Source of the DNA: Bacteroidota bacterium | GTDB taxonomy: Bacteria; Bacteroidota; Bacteroidia; Cytophagales; Cyclobacteriaceae | NCBI GenBank assembly: GCA_003242315.1 | Contig: QGUY01000004.1 | Span: 1 to 43,710, forward strand | DNA: 43,710 nt | Direction: 5' to 3' | Shown: one piece after another, positions 14,919 through 24,064 of the stretch | Numbering within the stretch: the stretch's first letter is position 1 | Layout of the letters: each line of letters starts with the position of its first letter | Notes under the pieces: model-generated | The model's input: the letters and a program-made list of their open reading frames with translations, nothing else | The model's database searches: none | What the model was told of the DNA's origin: nothing | Program-made: the position numbers and the translations under genes

Positions 14919-16346
14919 ATGAGTGTACAATCAATGGAAGTAACCTACGGCACTGTTTGGAATGACTGTCTGGAAGTTATTCGTGAACAGGTCGAAGCAG
15001 AAAATTTCAACACCTGGTTCAAACCCATTGTTCCTTTACGCGTTGATGGTGATGTTCTCACCATTCAGGTTCCTTCACAGTTCTTTTATGAATGGCTTGA
15101 AGAGAACTATGTTCCAGTATTGAGAAAGGCAATACACACAGTACTTGGTCCAACGGGACGTCTTGAGTATTCTGTGATTGTGGACAGCGGCAATCAAACA
15201 CACCCGCCTGTTGCGGTGAATTATCCCAACACGCTTCGCAGAAGCGCAGTCAATGATGTTTCATCTTCCGATGATTACTCGCCTTTTACTTATAAGGCGG
15301 TTAATCCGCAAAAGATCAATTCGAGGCTAAACCCGAATTACACATTTGACAACTTTGTTGAAGGAGATTGCAACCGACTAGCGCGATCGGCCGGCGTTGC
15401 GGTAGCGAAGAAACCCGGTGTAACATCGTTCAACCCGCTGATGCTGTATGGCGGTGTTGGTGTTGGAAAGACACACCTGGTTCAGGCGATCGGAAACGAA
15501 ATCAAGAACAACCTTCCTGATAAGGTTGTCCTCTACGTCGACCAAAACGACTTTACCAATCAATTCCTCGACGCGCTGCAGAACAACAAGTTGCAGGAGT
15601 TTCAGAACTTCTATCTGCAGGTCGACCTGCTTATTCTTGATGACGTGCAATTCCTCGCTGGTCGCGAGAAGACGCAGGAGATGTTCTTCCACATCTTCAA
15701 TCAACTGCATCAAAACGGGAAGCAGATCATCATGACCAGCGACTGTCCTCCGCGCGACATGAAAGGCTTCCAGGAGCGCTTGCTGTCGCGATTCAAGTGG
15801 GGGCTGACAGCAGACCTGCAAGAACCGGATTTCGAAACCAAGCTGGTGATCATCAACCGCAAGATGAAAGCGGATGGTATCGAAATACCGACCGAAGTAG
15901 CTGAATATCTTGCTTACTCCGTAGACACTAATCTTCGCGACATGGAAGGAGTGCTTAACTCACTCATTTTCCATGCAACACTGCTGAAGAAAGAAATTGA
16001 CCTCGAGCTGGCCAAGGAGGTGATGAAAAACATCATCAAGGAAATCCAGACCGACGTCAGCGTCGATTTCATTCAAAAGACGGTGTCGGAGTACTTTAAA
16101 GTCGAGCTCGAAGCGCTTAAGGGAAAACTCAAGAAACGCGAGTTTGTCATCCCGCGTCAGGTCGCGATGTACTTCTGCAAGCGTTACACACAGCTTACGC
16201 TGGCGCTTATCGGTGAAAACTTCGGCGGTCGCGATCACAGCACGGTGATCCACGCGCTTGAGTCCGTAGAAGACATGATGAAAACGGACATGAACTTCAG
16301 GGCCACTGTTGAAGAACTTGGCAAGAAGCTGAAAATGCGGATGTAG
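14919..16346 (+). CDS. dnaA: Chromosomal replication initiator DnaA
   Basis: 475 residues. Domain I (about 1-80) starts MSVQSMEVTYGTVWNDCL and includes ENFNTWFKPIVPL. A variable linker follows. The AAA+ domain begins near YTFDNFVEGD, with Walker A YGGVGVGKTH (177-186) and Walker B LLILDDVQFLAG (Asp241/242). Domain IV carries the DnaA-box-binding signature GGRDHSTVIHALE (about 436-448). It opens the replication origin in its ATP form. The frame is open upstream to 14748, but the extra 57 residues are hydrophobic and low-complexity and precede the promoter candidate, so the ATG at 14919 is chosen. It ends 3 bases from the convergent protease gene. Confidence 0.97.
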   Translation: MSVQSMEVTYGTVWNDCLEVIREQVEAENFNTWFKPIVPLRVDGDVLTIQVPSQFFYEWLEENYVPVLRKAIHTVLGPTGRLEYSVIVDSGNQTHPPVAVNYPNTLRRSAVNDVSSSDDYSPFTYKAVNPQKINSRLNPNYTFDNFVEGDCNRLARSAGVAVAKKPGVTSFNPLMLYGGVGVGKTHLVQAIGNEIKNNLPDKVVLYVDQNDFTNQFLDALQNNKLQEFQNFYLQVDLLILDDVQFLAGREKTQEMFFHIFNQLHQNGKQIIMTSDCPPRDMKGFQERLLSRFKWGLTADLQEPDFETKLVIINRKMKADGIEIPTEVAEYLAYSVDTNLRDMEGVLNSLIFHATLLKKEIDLELAKEVMKNIIKEIQTDVSVDFIQKTVSEYFKVELEALKGKLKKREFVIPRQVAMYFCKRYTQLTLALIGENFGGRDHSTVIHALESVEDMMKTDMNFRATVEELGKKLKMRM

Positions 16347-16349
16347 TTC

Positions 16350-17813
16350 TTACCGCAGCGCGAAGTTCAACTCAACTTGCTGACCCTGGCTGTTGATGCC
16401 GTAGATGTATCCGCGGCCTCTGTAGCGTTCGAAAAAGTCAATCACTTCCTTTGGTTCTTTCACCCGTACCCTGTTGATGGCGACGATGGTGAAGTTTTCA
16501 GGAACGCCGATGCGCTTCAGGATGCTGTTGTCTTTCATTTGAAAGACCTTCACGCCGTATTCGGTGGCTTCGAGTTTGGCGCCAAGCTCATCCGAGGCCA
16601 CAATGTGTCGACGGATCAGATCGGTGGTGCCGTTCTTGTTGACCAGCGTTACGGTCGTGCGTTGCGGTTTACCGTCGCGTATGTAGTGCACGGTAATCTT
16701 GTCGCCCGGGTAGTGATAGCTTAGTTTTTCTTCAAACGCGCTTTGCGTGTTGATTGGTGTGTTGTCAATGCGTGTGATGATGTCGCCAGGCTTCAGGCCT
16801 GCATGAATAGCTGGGCCATCGCGATCAACGCTTTCCAGCAACACGCCATCGAAGGGAATGTCGCCACTCCTGATATTGTATTTCCTTGCATTTTCGTAGT
16901 TGTACTCAATGGCCCGCGCCCCGAAGATCGCGCGTTGTACAACGCCATATCTCACAAGGTCGCTATATACTTTCTTGACAATATCGACCGGGATAGCAAA
17001 AGCATAGCCTGTATACGAACCGGTTCTTGAAAGAATAGCGGAGTTAATGCCAACCAATTCGCCGGCTTTATTCACGAGCGCACCACCTGAATTCCCGGGA
17101 TTGATGGCCGCGTCAGTTTGGATAAACGATTCAATCGGGAAACGGTCTTCCAGTATCCCAATCCGTCGGCCCTTTGCACTGACAATCCCTGCAGTTACCG
17201 TCGATGAAAGGCTGAACGGATTTCCGACGGCTATGACCCACTCACCAACCTGGAGCGTTTCGGAACTTCCCAGCGTAATGGCAGGAAGATTTTGCGCATC
17301 GATCTTGAGTACGGCCAGATCCGTCGAGGGATCGGTTCCGATGAGGGTGGCAGGATACGCCCGCTTGTTGTAAATAACTTCCAGGCGTTCGGCAGATTCA
17401 ACAACGTGATTGTTGGTGATGATGTAGCCATCGGAGGTGAAGATTACTCCTGAACCGGTGCTCACCTGGGTGCGGCTCGATTGCCCGTCGCCAAAAAACC
17501 AATCCCAGTACGAATATGAGATTCCTTTCGAAATACTGTTGATGTACACCACACTTGACACGGCGCGCGCCGCCGCTTCGCTGAAGTCGACCGGCTCTGC
17601 GGCGGGTAGTACCGAGGGAGACGCGGTTCCCGTAGTGGGAGGCGTCTCCGGCAAAGTCATGGCCGAAGTCGTGTTGCTGGTTCGGGATGCGTACATCCGT
17701 ATGGAGTCGAGGGAGGATTCTACGGTGTTGTCGAAATAGAATCTGCAATATGTATAGGCACCTGCCAGGCCGGCGCCAAATGCGACGATAACAACCAGGA
17801 TGAAGTGTCTCAT
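16350..17813 (-). CDS. HtrA/DegP-family serine protease with PDZ domains
   Basis: 487 residues. The N-terminal hydrophobic stretch MRHFILVVIVAFGAGLAGAYTY is a signal peptide or membrane anchor. The trypsin-like domain has the full triad: His136 in ITNNHVVES, Asp165 in STDLAVLKID and Ser242 in NPGNSGGALV. One PDZ domain is clear (about 300-390: LLESVDRDGPAIHAGLKPGDIITRIDN), and a second, degenerate one follows (VKVFQMKDNSILKRIGVPENFTIVAINR). These proteases degrade or refold damaged periplasmic proteins. The stop is 3 bases from the dnaA stop. A TACTTTTG -7 box at 17867-17874 gives a leader of about 48 bases. Confidence 0.95.
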   Translation of the reverse strand: MRHFILVVIVAFGAGLAGAYTYCRFYFDNTVESSLDSIRMYASRTSNTTSAMTLPETPPTTGTASPSVLPAAEPVDFSEAAARAVSSVVYINSISKGISYSYWDWFFGDGQSSRTQVSTGSGVIFTSDGYIITNNHVVESAERLEVIYNKRAYPATLIGTDPSTDLAVLKIDAQNLPAITLGSSETLQVGEWVIAVGNPFSLSSTVTAGIVSAKGRRIGILEDRFPIESFIQTDAAINPGNSGGALVNKAGELVGINSAILSRTGSYTGYAFAIPVDIVKKVYSDLVRYGVVQRAIFGARAIEYNYENARKYNIRSGDIPFDGVLLESVDRDGPAIHAGLKPGDIITRIDNTPINTQSAFEEKLSYHYPGDKITVHYIRDGKPQRTTVTLVNKNGTTDLIRRHIVASDELGAKLEATEYGVKVFQMKDNSILKRIGVPENFTIVAINRVRVKEPKEVIDFFERYRGRGYIYGINSQGQQVELNFALR

Positions 17814-17866
17814 AACATGAAAATTAGTGCAAAGGATGTACCACCCGTATTACGTAATGGCACGGA

Positions 17867-17874
17867 CAAAAGTA
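17867..17874 (-). promoter_or_regulatory. -7 box before the HtrA/DegP gene
   Basis: TACTTTTG on the minus strand matches TAnnTTTG exactly. No TTG is present at the expected -33 distance, so the promoter may need an activator or another sigma factor. Confidence 0.4.
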
Positions 17875-17929
17875 TGACTTCGTAGGCGCTTTCGTGAGAA
17901 AAAGTTGCGTATTGCTAAATTGCGCCCTT

Positions 17930-19429
17930 ATGGGAATCCGTTCTTTCCTTGCCAGGCCGTTCGCCGCCTTTGTTGCTTCGCAAACGAAGCGGTGGTCTGA
18001 GCGGCCCGGACATTATCAAAGACTAACGTTCGAGCGCCTGATCCGGGACGCTAAGCATACCGCGTTCGGGAAGGACCACGGCTTTGACGCCATACGTACG
18101 TACGAGGAATTCCGGCAACAGGTACCGATTCGCGACTATGAGGGTTTGCGTCCGTATATCGACCGGGTTGTCCGCGGGGAGTCGGATGTCCTGTGGAAAG
18201 GGAAGCCACTGTATTTTGCAAAAACGTCCGGTACTACGTCGGGCACAAAATATATTCCCATAACGAAGGAATCCATTCCCAACCACATCGACAGCGCGCG
18301 TAATGCCCTGCTCAGCTATGTACATGAGACGGGCAAGGCATCGTTTCTCGATGGCGGACTGATCTTCCTTTCAGGCAGTCCTGAGCTCACGGAAACGTCA
18401 GGTATTAAAACGGGGCGCCTTTCTGGCATTGTCAACCATCATGTGCCGGGATATTTGCGCAGCAATCAGTACCCCTCATATGAAACGAACTGTATTGAAG
18501 ACTGGGAAGAAAAACTGGAACGCATCATCGATGAAACCATCAATGCCAACATGACGCTCATCTCGGGGATTCCTCCCTGGGTGCAGATGTACTTTGATCG
18601 AATCCGCGAACGTACAGGCAAGCGCATTCGAGAGGTGTTTCCAGAGTTCTCGATGTTCGTCTATGGTGGCGTCAACTTCGAACCGTATCGGGCCAAGCTC
18701 TTTGACACGATAGGAGGGAGCGTCGACTCCATCGAAACATATCCTGCTTCAGAAGGCTTTATCGCATACCAGGATTCGCAGCACGCTGAAGGATTACTAC
18801 TTCTCCTCAACAGCGGAATATTCTTTGAATTCATTCCCCTTGATGAATACTTCAGCGATAACCCAAGACGGCTGACGATCGAGGAAGTAGAGCTCGACAA
18901 ACAGTACGCGGTTATCATCAACAGCAACGCGGGACTGTGGGGCTATTCGATTGGAGACACCGTTCGGTTCGTTTCAAAAAATCCGTATCGCATACGGGTT
19001 ACAGGTCGGATCAAACACTTTATCTCAGCTTTTGGGGAACACGTGATTGGTGAAGAGATTGAAAAGGCAATGCAGAAGGCGATGGAAAAATTTCCTGGTG
19101 TATCTGTTGTCGAGTACACGGTAGCGCCAATGGTTACGCCTGCTGAAGGATTACCGCACCATGAATGGCTCGTTGAGTTTGCAAATCCTCCGTCAGACCC
19201 CGAGGCTTTCGCACTGGAGCTCGATAATCAACTGCGCGATCTCAATACGTACTATGACGACCTGATCAGCGGAAGTATACTCCGTACTTTAAGACTTGTA
19301 CAACTCCCGAGGAATGCTTTTATTGATTATATGCGATCGAAGGGTAAACTGGGGGGACAGAATAAGGTGCCACGATTGGCTAATGACAGAGCCATTGCCG
19401 ATGAATTGTTGAAGATCGTATCGAATTGA
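17930..19429 (+). CDS. GH3-family acyl-adenylate/amido synthetase-like protein
   Basis: 499 residues starting MGIRSFLARPF. The ATP-binding P-loop-like motif YFAKTSGTTSGTKYIPIT (about 95-112) and YGGVNFEPYR, ETYPASEGFIAYQD and TGRIKHFISAFGEHVIGEEI match the GH3 family of the ANL-type adenylate-forming enzymes. Plant GH3 enzymes join amino acids to hormones such as auxin. Bacterial members exist, but their substrates are mostly unknown. The product is probably an amide or thioester of a carboxylic acid. The earlier start at 17894 adds 12 residues without support. The stop is 8 bases before the dxr start, so the two are probably co-transcribed with rseP. Confidence 0.9.
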   Translation: MGIRSFLARPFAAFVASQTKRWSERPGHYQRLTFERLIRDAKHTAFGKDHGFDAIRTYEEFRQQVPIRDYEGLRPYIDRVVRGESDVLWKGKPLYFAKTSGTTSGTKYIPITKESIPNHIDSARNALLSYVHETGKASFLDGGLIFLSGSPELTETSGIKTGRLSGIVNHHVPGYLRSNQYPSYETNCIEDWEEKLERIIDETINANMTLISGIPPWVQMYFDRIRERTGKRIREVFPEFSMFVYGGVNFEPYRAKLFDTIGGSVDSIETYPASEGFIAYQDSQHAEGLLLLLNSGIFFEFIPLDEYFSDNPRRLTIEEVELDKQYAVIINSNAGLWGYSIGDTVRFVSKNPYRIRVTGRIKHFISAFGEHVIGEEIEKAMQKAMEKFPGVSVVEYTVAPMVTPAEGLPHHEWLVEFANPPSDPEAFALELDNQLRDLNTYYDDLISGSILRTLRLVQLPRNAFIDYMRSKGKLGGQNKVPRLANDRAIADELLKIVSN

Positions 19430-19437
19430 GCGCCTCT

Positions 19438-20622
19438 ATGAACACCCCGTACAGTCATACACAGGATGTCCCAAGGAAACGTATTGCCATTTTGGGGTCC
19501 ACCGGATCTATCGGAACACAGGCCCTCGAAGTCATTGCGCTGCATGAAGAACATTTCGAGGTGGAAGTTCTTACAGCGAACCGCAATGCGGATTTGCTCA
19601 TTCAACAGGCGATGCGATTCAAGCCCAACGCGGTCGTTATCGCAGAACGCAGCCTGGCCCCCCAGGTAAAAGCGGCACTGGAACCACTTCACATAAAAGT
19701 GTACTCCGGAGAGGCCGCGGTAGCATCGATCGTCGAAATGGAAACCATCGACCTGGTGCTGACCGCCCTGGTAGGATACAGTGGTCTGCTCCCGACCATC
19801 AGGGCCATTGAAGCTGGCAAGACCATAGCCCTCGCAAACAAAGAAACGCTGGTAGTGGCTGGAGATTTGGTGACACGACTGGCGCGGGAGAAGGGAGTCA
19901 ATATCTTCCCAATCGACTCTGAGCATTCTGCAATATTCCAATGCATTACGGGTGAGTTCCACAATCGAATTGAAAAGGTGATCCTGACCGCCTCAGGTGG
20001 ACCTTTCCGGGGCAAGACGCGCGAAGAACTTGAAAGCGTTACCTGCGCGGAGGCGCTAAAGCATCCGAACTGGAACATGGGATCCAAAGTGACGATCGAC
20101 TCGGCCACGCTGATGAATAAGGGGCTGGAAGCGATCGAAGCCAAGTGGCTTTTTGGCCTGGAGCCGTCGCAGGTGGAAGTGGTAGTACATCCCCAATCCA
20201 TCATTCATTCCATGGTACAGTTCGAGGATGGGTCAATCAAAGCCCAGATGAGCCTGCCGGATATGCGACTCCCCATCCAATTCGCCCTGGCATATCCTGT
20301 ACGCCTGAAGGCGGATTTTCCACGTTTTGATATTTCGAGGTACCCCTCCCTGACATTTGAACAACCGGATACGAAAACTTTCCGTAATCTTGCATTAGCC
20401 TTTGAAGCCCTTAACCGGGGCGGCAATATGCCTTGTGTTCTCAACGCGGCCAACGAAGTGGCCGTACGGTGTTTTCTGGAACAGAAGATCGGTTTCCTGC
20501 GAATGCCTGATGTTGTGGAACAATGTTTGACGAAAATGGATTATATCAAAAATCCGCGGTTTGAAGACTATATGGAGACGGACCGGAAAACGCGGATTAA
20601 AGCGCTAGAACTAATTAACTGA
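19438..20622 (+). CDS. dxr: 1-deoxy-D-xylulose 5-phosphate reductoisomerase
   Basis: 394 residues. The NADPH-binding motif RIAILGSTGSIGTQ lies near the N-terminus. The catalytic and metal region includes PIDSEHSAIFQC, LTASGGPFRG, the loop with HPNWNMGSKVTIDSATLMNK, and HPQSIIHSMV. The enzyme makes 2-C-methyl-D-erythritol 4-phosphate, the committed step of the MEP isoprenoid pathway. ispD, the next enzyme of the pathway, is also in this window at 34059-34733 but not in the same operon. The ATG at 19438 is preferred to a TTG at 19426 that overlaps the upstream stop. Its stop overlaps the rseP start by one base (TGATG). Confidence 0.97.
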   Translation: MNTPYSHTQDVPRKRIAILGSTGSIGTQALEVIALHEEHFEVEVLTANRNADLLIQQAMRFKPNAVVIAERSLAPQVKAALEPLHIKVYSGEAAVASIVEMETIDLVLTALVGYSGLLPTIRAIEAGKTIALANKETLVVAGDLVTRLAREKGVNIFPIDSEHSAIFQCITGEFHNRIEKVILTASGGPFRGKTREELESVTCAEALKHPNWNMGSKVTIDSATLMNKGLEAIEAKWLFGLEPSQVEVVVHPQSIIHSMVQFEDGSIKAQMSLPDMRLPIQFALAYPVRLKADFPRFDISRYPSLTFEQPDTKTFRNLALAFEALNRGGNMPCVLNAANEVAVRCFLEQKIGFLRMPDVVEQCLTKMDYIKNPRFEDYMETDRKTRIKALELIN

Positions 20623-21935
20623 TGGAAATTTTGATTTCGGTGGGCCAGCTTTTGCTGAGCCTGTCTTTCCTGGTAGCGGTACACGAATTGGGGCACCTGC
20701 TCGCGGCAAAGTATTTTGGCATGCGGGTAGAACAGTTCTCTATCGGTTTCCCACCTAAACTTTGGTCATTCAGAAAGGGCGAAACGGAATATGCTGTAAG
20801 CGCAATTCCTCTGGGGGGTTACGTGAAAATTTCAGGGATGATCGACGAGTCGCTCGACACCGAAGCCATGAAGGAGCCACCGAAACCCTGGGAATTCCGA
20901 AGCAAGCCAGCATGGCAACGGCTGATCGTGATGCTGGGAGGAATAACGGTCAACGTCCTCGTTGGTATCGTCATCTTCATCGGCCTTACATATTTCATGG
21001 GCGATAGAATTCTCTCCAAAGATGAAATCAATCGCGCGGGAAAGTTGAAATTCGGTGCCCTCGCGAAGGAAATCGGATTCCAGGAGGGCGATAAGATTGT
21101 AAAGATTAACGGCAAAGATTTTTCCGATTACCTCGATGTCCTCCGGCCAGCTAACCTGATTGCTTCGAATGCTTCTTTCACGGTCGACCGTGGAGGGCAA
21201 CTCGTGGAAATACCTCTGCCTCAAAACTTCATTGAGAAGCTGAAGGACGACGAGGAATTTATTGACTTCGTTCTTCCGGCAGAAGTAGGCACCGTTGCTC
21301 CTGGATCTATCGCTGAAAAAGTAGGCCTTCAGTACGGCGACAAGATCATTGAGGTACAGGGAAAAAAAATTGAATACTGGGATGACATTACGCGCGCGAT
21401 AAAAGAATCCCAGGGTAACAAAGTGACTTTCGCCGTAATGCGCGGCAATGAAGTACTTCGCTTTGAAGAGGAATTTGGTGAACACCGCATCATCGGATTC
21501 ACGCCGAAAGCCCACGTCACCGTTGAGTACAGCTTGCTTCAGTCTATCAGCGTTGGGACACGCGAAGCCTTCACTACGTTGTACACACAGGTGATGGCAT
21601 TCGGAAAAATTATCCGCCGTGAATTATCCTTTCGAAAAAATATTTCCGGACCTATCGGCATGGCGCAGTTCTTTGGGCCGAGTTGGGATTGGGCTCGCTT
21701 CTGGACAATCACCGGCCTGCTGTCGCTCGTGCTTGCATTTATGAACTTGTTGCCCATACCTGCGCTGGACGGAGGTCATGTCATGTTCCTCACGTTCGAA
21801 ATGATTTCGGGTCGAAAACCGTCCGACAAATTCATGGAGACTGCTCAAAAAGTCGGTATGGTCTTCCTGCTCGCCCTTATGGTGTTCATTTTTGCCAACG
21901 ATATCATTAAGATCTTCACGGATGTGAAGAATTGA
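20622..21935 (+). CDS. rseP: Site-2 metalloprotease RseP
   Basis: 437 residues. The first membrane segment carries the zinc motif HELGH (His21, Glu22, His25) in LVAVHELGHLLAAKYF. Two PDZ regions lie in the periplasmic middle (AKEIGFQEGDKIVKINGKDF; GTVAPGSIAEKVGLQYGDKIIEVQGK). The C-terminal membrane part has the third zinc ligand in MNLLPIPALDGGHVMFL. RseP cleaves within the membrane anti-sigma factors and remnant signal peptides. Here it follows dxr with a one-base stop/start overlap, an arrangement implying translational coupling. No anti-sigma gene is nearby. It ends 6 bases from the convergent OmpA/PD40 gene. Confidence 0.96.
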   Translation: MEILISVGQLLLSLSFLVAVHELGHLLAAKYFGMRVEQFSIGFPPKLWSFRKGETEYAVSAIPLGGYVKISGMIDESLDTEAMKEPPKPWEFRSKPAWQRLIVMLGGITVNVLVGIVIFIGLTYFMGDRILSKDEINRAGKLKFGALAKEIGFQEGDKIVKINGKDFSDYLDVLRPANLIASNASFTVDRGGQLVEIPLPQNFIEKLKDDEEFIDFVLPAEVGTVAPGSIAEKVGLQYGDKIIEVQGKKIEYWDDITRAIKESQGNKVTFAVMRGNEVLRFEEEFGEHRIIGFTPKAHVTVEYSLLQSISVGTREAFTTLYTQVMAFGKIIRRELSFRKNISGPIGMAQFFGPSWDWARFWTITGLLSLVLAFMNLLPIPALDGGHVMFLTFEMISGRKPSDKFMETAQKVGMVFLLALMVFIFANDIIKIFTDVKN

Positions 21936-21941
21936 CGTTTC

Positions 21942-23954
21942 TTACTTCCGTATTATCTCGAACTCCACGCGGCGATTCAACCGTCGGTCTTCCTCGGTTT
22001 TTTCCTCCACGATGGGCATTGAACTTCCGTAACCGTGTGCTTCAATGCGATCAGGATTGATCTTGAACGTGTATGTCAGGTAGGCCTTGATGGCGTCGGC
22101 CCGTGCCTGTGACAGCCTGAGATTAGATTCGCGGTTGCCTTGAGAGTCGGTGTGTCCGGAAATCTTGATGTTGAAGTTGGGGTTGTCGATCATGAAGTTC
22201 GCTACTTTCGTCAGGTCGGGTTCCATCTCGGGCAGAATGTTCGCCTTTCCATTCTCGAATTCGAGCGACTGAAACGCGATCTTGCTTTCGATGGGTTCCG
22301 TTTCGCGATGCATCTCCATGTCGCCATCCATGAAGAACAATTCCTCAATCCGGAAGAAGTCGTCACCCTGAATGATAAGCAGGTAGTTTCTCTTATTGAT
22401 CAGTCGAAAATCGAATGAGCCATCTGGTCTGAGGAATTTTGGCTCTACCTCAACGCCCTTGTCAAGATCGATGACCGTGACAATACCCCGCATGGGTTCT
22501 TTTGTGTGTACGTTTACCAGCGATCCCTTTAGTTTTGCCACGGCCTCGGGTTGGGCGCCCATGGGTACAGGGAACGAGTAGATGTCGAGATTTTCGATGT
22601 CGTCGCTCGTGGATCGCGCGTAGAACAGGTCTTTTGATTCTGAATCGATGGTGAAATAATATTCACTCCCCGCGCCGTTCACGAGAGGGCCCACATTGAG
22701 GGGTTCACTCCATCCATTGCCTTGGCGATACGACTTGTATATGTCGAAGTCGCCAAAGTTGAGGGGATGACCATTCGAACTGAAATAGAGGACGTTGAAC
22801 TTGTGATGGAAGAAGGGGCTCACTTCGAAGCCCTGGGTGTTGATGATCGGTCCTGCGTTGACGGCCTGTTGCCATTCTCCGTTCGCGTCGCGCACGGAAT
22901 AGTAAATATCCGACAAGCCGAAGCCCCCGAGCCGGTCGGACGCGAAGAAGAGTGTGTCGCCATTGTGTGACAGCGAGGGATGGGAATCCCATGCGGGTGA
23001 ATTGACTTTAGGCCCCAGGTTTCGCGTATTCCCCCAGGTGCCGTCGGAAAGAAGATACGCCACGAACAGGTCGCAGTTTCCTTGTGAATCCGGTGAATTG
23101 CACCGCGCAAAAAACAGCATCTTGCCATCGTTGCTCAGGCACGCCGATCCTTCGTTGTAAACCGTATTGATCGTGGAGAATTCGCGGGCTTCCGACCACC
23201 CATCTCCTGAGCGCACCGTATAGAACAAATCCTCATCGTATCCCTGACTCGTATACTGGAGGTTCCGGTTCCTTTTTGAGGTGAAGAGGAGCACGGTATC
23301 TATAGGACCAATAGTCGGACCGTAATCTGCTTTTGGTGAGTTCACCCACTCGCCGATGTTCAGCAGTACGCCCTGCGGTGGACGAAGCGTGTCGATTTCC
23401 TTTCGGTATTGCACCAATTCATAGTAATAGTCGAGAGGTACGAAGTAGTCTCGTTCATTCACCGTTAATGAGTCCAATTCCCGGGCAATTTGCTCCCGGT
23501 TGGGTTGGCGGTGATGTTTAAGGGCAAGCTTGTACAGTAGTATAGCCTCGCCTGGCGGTCCATGCTTTTCGGCAAGGCGCGCAAGCTTCCAGATCATCCG
23601 CGTGTCCGTGACAAAATTGTCAATGCCGAATTTGCGTACATACGCCCGTAATGCGGCGTACGCCCTGGCGCTGTCACCAGCCGCCTCGAGCTTGCGGATG
23701 TTGTTAAGCTCGGCCTCGTTGTGATAGCGCTTTACCCGGTTGACATTCGGGAAATCAAAAATGTCAGATTGACTGTAGTTTGTCAGACTATCGTCAAGCT
23801 GAACCACCCCCCCTTTTTTGTAATTCGTCTTAGGTCTTTGTGCATTAAGGGGAGTTATGGCCAGCAGGTAAAAACCCGCAATCCAGATTAAAAAATAAGG
23901 TTTCACGAGCCTGCGTTTGGTAAAAAGTCGGGCCGTCGATAATAAAGTTGGCAC
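21942..23954 (-). CDS. OmpA-family protein with PD40 propeller (PorE-like architecture)
   Basis: 670 residues. A signal peptide (YFLIWIAGFYLLAITPLNAQ) has no lipobox cysteine. Domain order: an N-terminal helical/TPR-like part (NNIRKLEAAGDSARAYAALRAY); a propeller of PD40-type repeats (DGKMLFFARCNSPDSQGNCD, GDTLFFASDRLGGFGLSDIY, FNVLYFSSNGHPLNFGDFDI); a carboxypeptidase-regulatory-like domain (GSLVNVHTKEPMRGIVTVID); and a C-terminal OmpA peptidoglycan-binding domain (ISGHTDSQGNRESNLRLSQA, HGYGSS, RRLNRRVEFEI). This order matches PorE of the type IX secretion system, though PorE is a lipoprotein and the architecture is shared by other Bacteroidota proteins. A GTG at 23906 would also give a full signal peptide. 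It is divergent from lon. Confidence 0.9.
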   Translation of the reverse strand: MPTLLSTARLFTKRRLVKPYFLIWIAGFYLLAITPLNAQRPKTNYKKGGVVQLDDSLTNYSQSDIFDFPNVNRVKRYHNEAELNNIRKLEAAGDSARAYAALRAYVRKFGIDNFVTDTRMIWKLARLAEKHGPPGEAILLYKLALKHHRQPNREQIARELDSLTVNERDYFVPLDYYYELVQYRKEIDTLRPPQGVLLNIGEWVNSPKADYGPTIGPIDTVLLFTSKRNRNLQYTSQGYDEDLFYTVRSGDGWSEAREFSTINTVYNEGSACLSNDGKMLFFARCNSPDSQGNCDLFVAYLLSDGTWGNTRNLGPKVNSPAWDSHPSLSHNGDTLFFASDRLGGFGLSDIYYSVRDANGEWQQAVNAGPIINTQGFEVSPFFHHKFNVLYFSSNGHPLNFGDFDIYKSYRQGNGWSEPLNVGPLVNGAGSEYYFTIDSESKDLFYARSTSDDIENLDIYSFPVPMGAQPEAVAKLKGSLVNVHTKEPMRGIVTVIDLDKGVEVEPKFLRPDGSFDFRLINKRNYLLIIQGDDFFRIEELFFMDGDMEMHRETEPIESKIAFQSLEFENGKANILPEMEPDLTKVANFMIDNPNFNIKISGHTDSQGNRESNLRLSQARADAIKAYLTYTFKINPDRIEAHGYGSSMPIVEEKTEEDRRLNRRVEFEIIRK

Positions 23955-24042
23955 AAATTTGCTTCTTTTACAACTCCCTTGGCATTACTATTGCCACTAG
24001 AGACGGTCAAGTCCACACGCAGATCGAATTGTGGGGAATGTG

Positions 24043-24055
24043 TGCCAAAGTGGCA
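24043..24055. repeat. Short palindrome upstream of lon
   Basis: TGCCA-AAG-TGGCA lies 9 bases before the lon ATG. In addition TTGCCACT (23991-23998) and AGTGGCAA (24049-24056) form an 8-base inverted repeat 50 bases apart. It could be an operator controlling lon, but the unit is short. Confidence 0.3.
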
Positions 24056-24064
24056 ACCTGACTT

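Noticed and set aside
24043..24055. CIRCE heat-shock element before lon
   Set aside because: The palindrome is TGCCA-N3-TGGCA and does not match the CIRCE sequence or its 9-base spacer.
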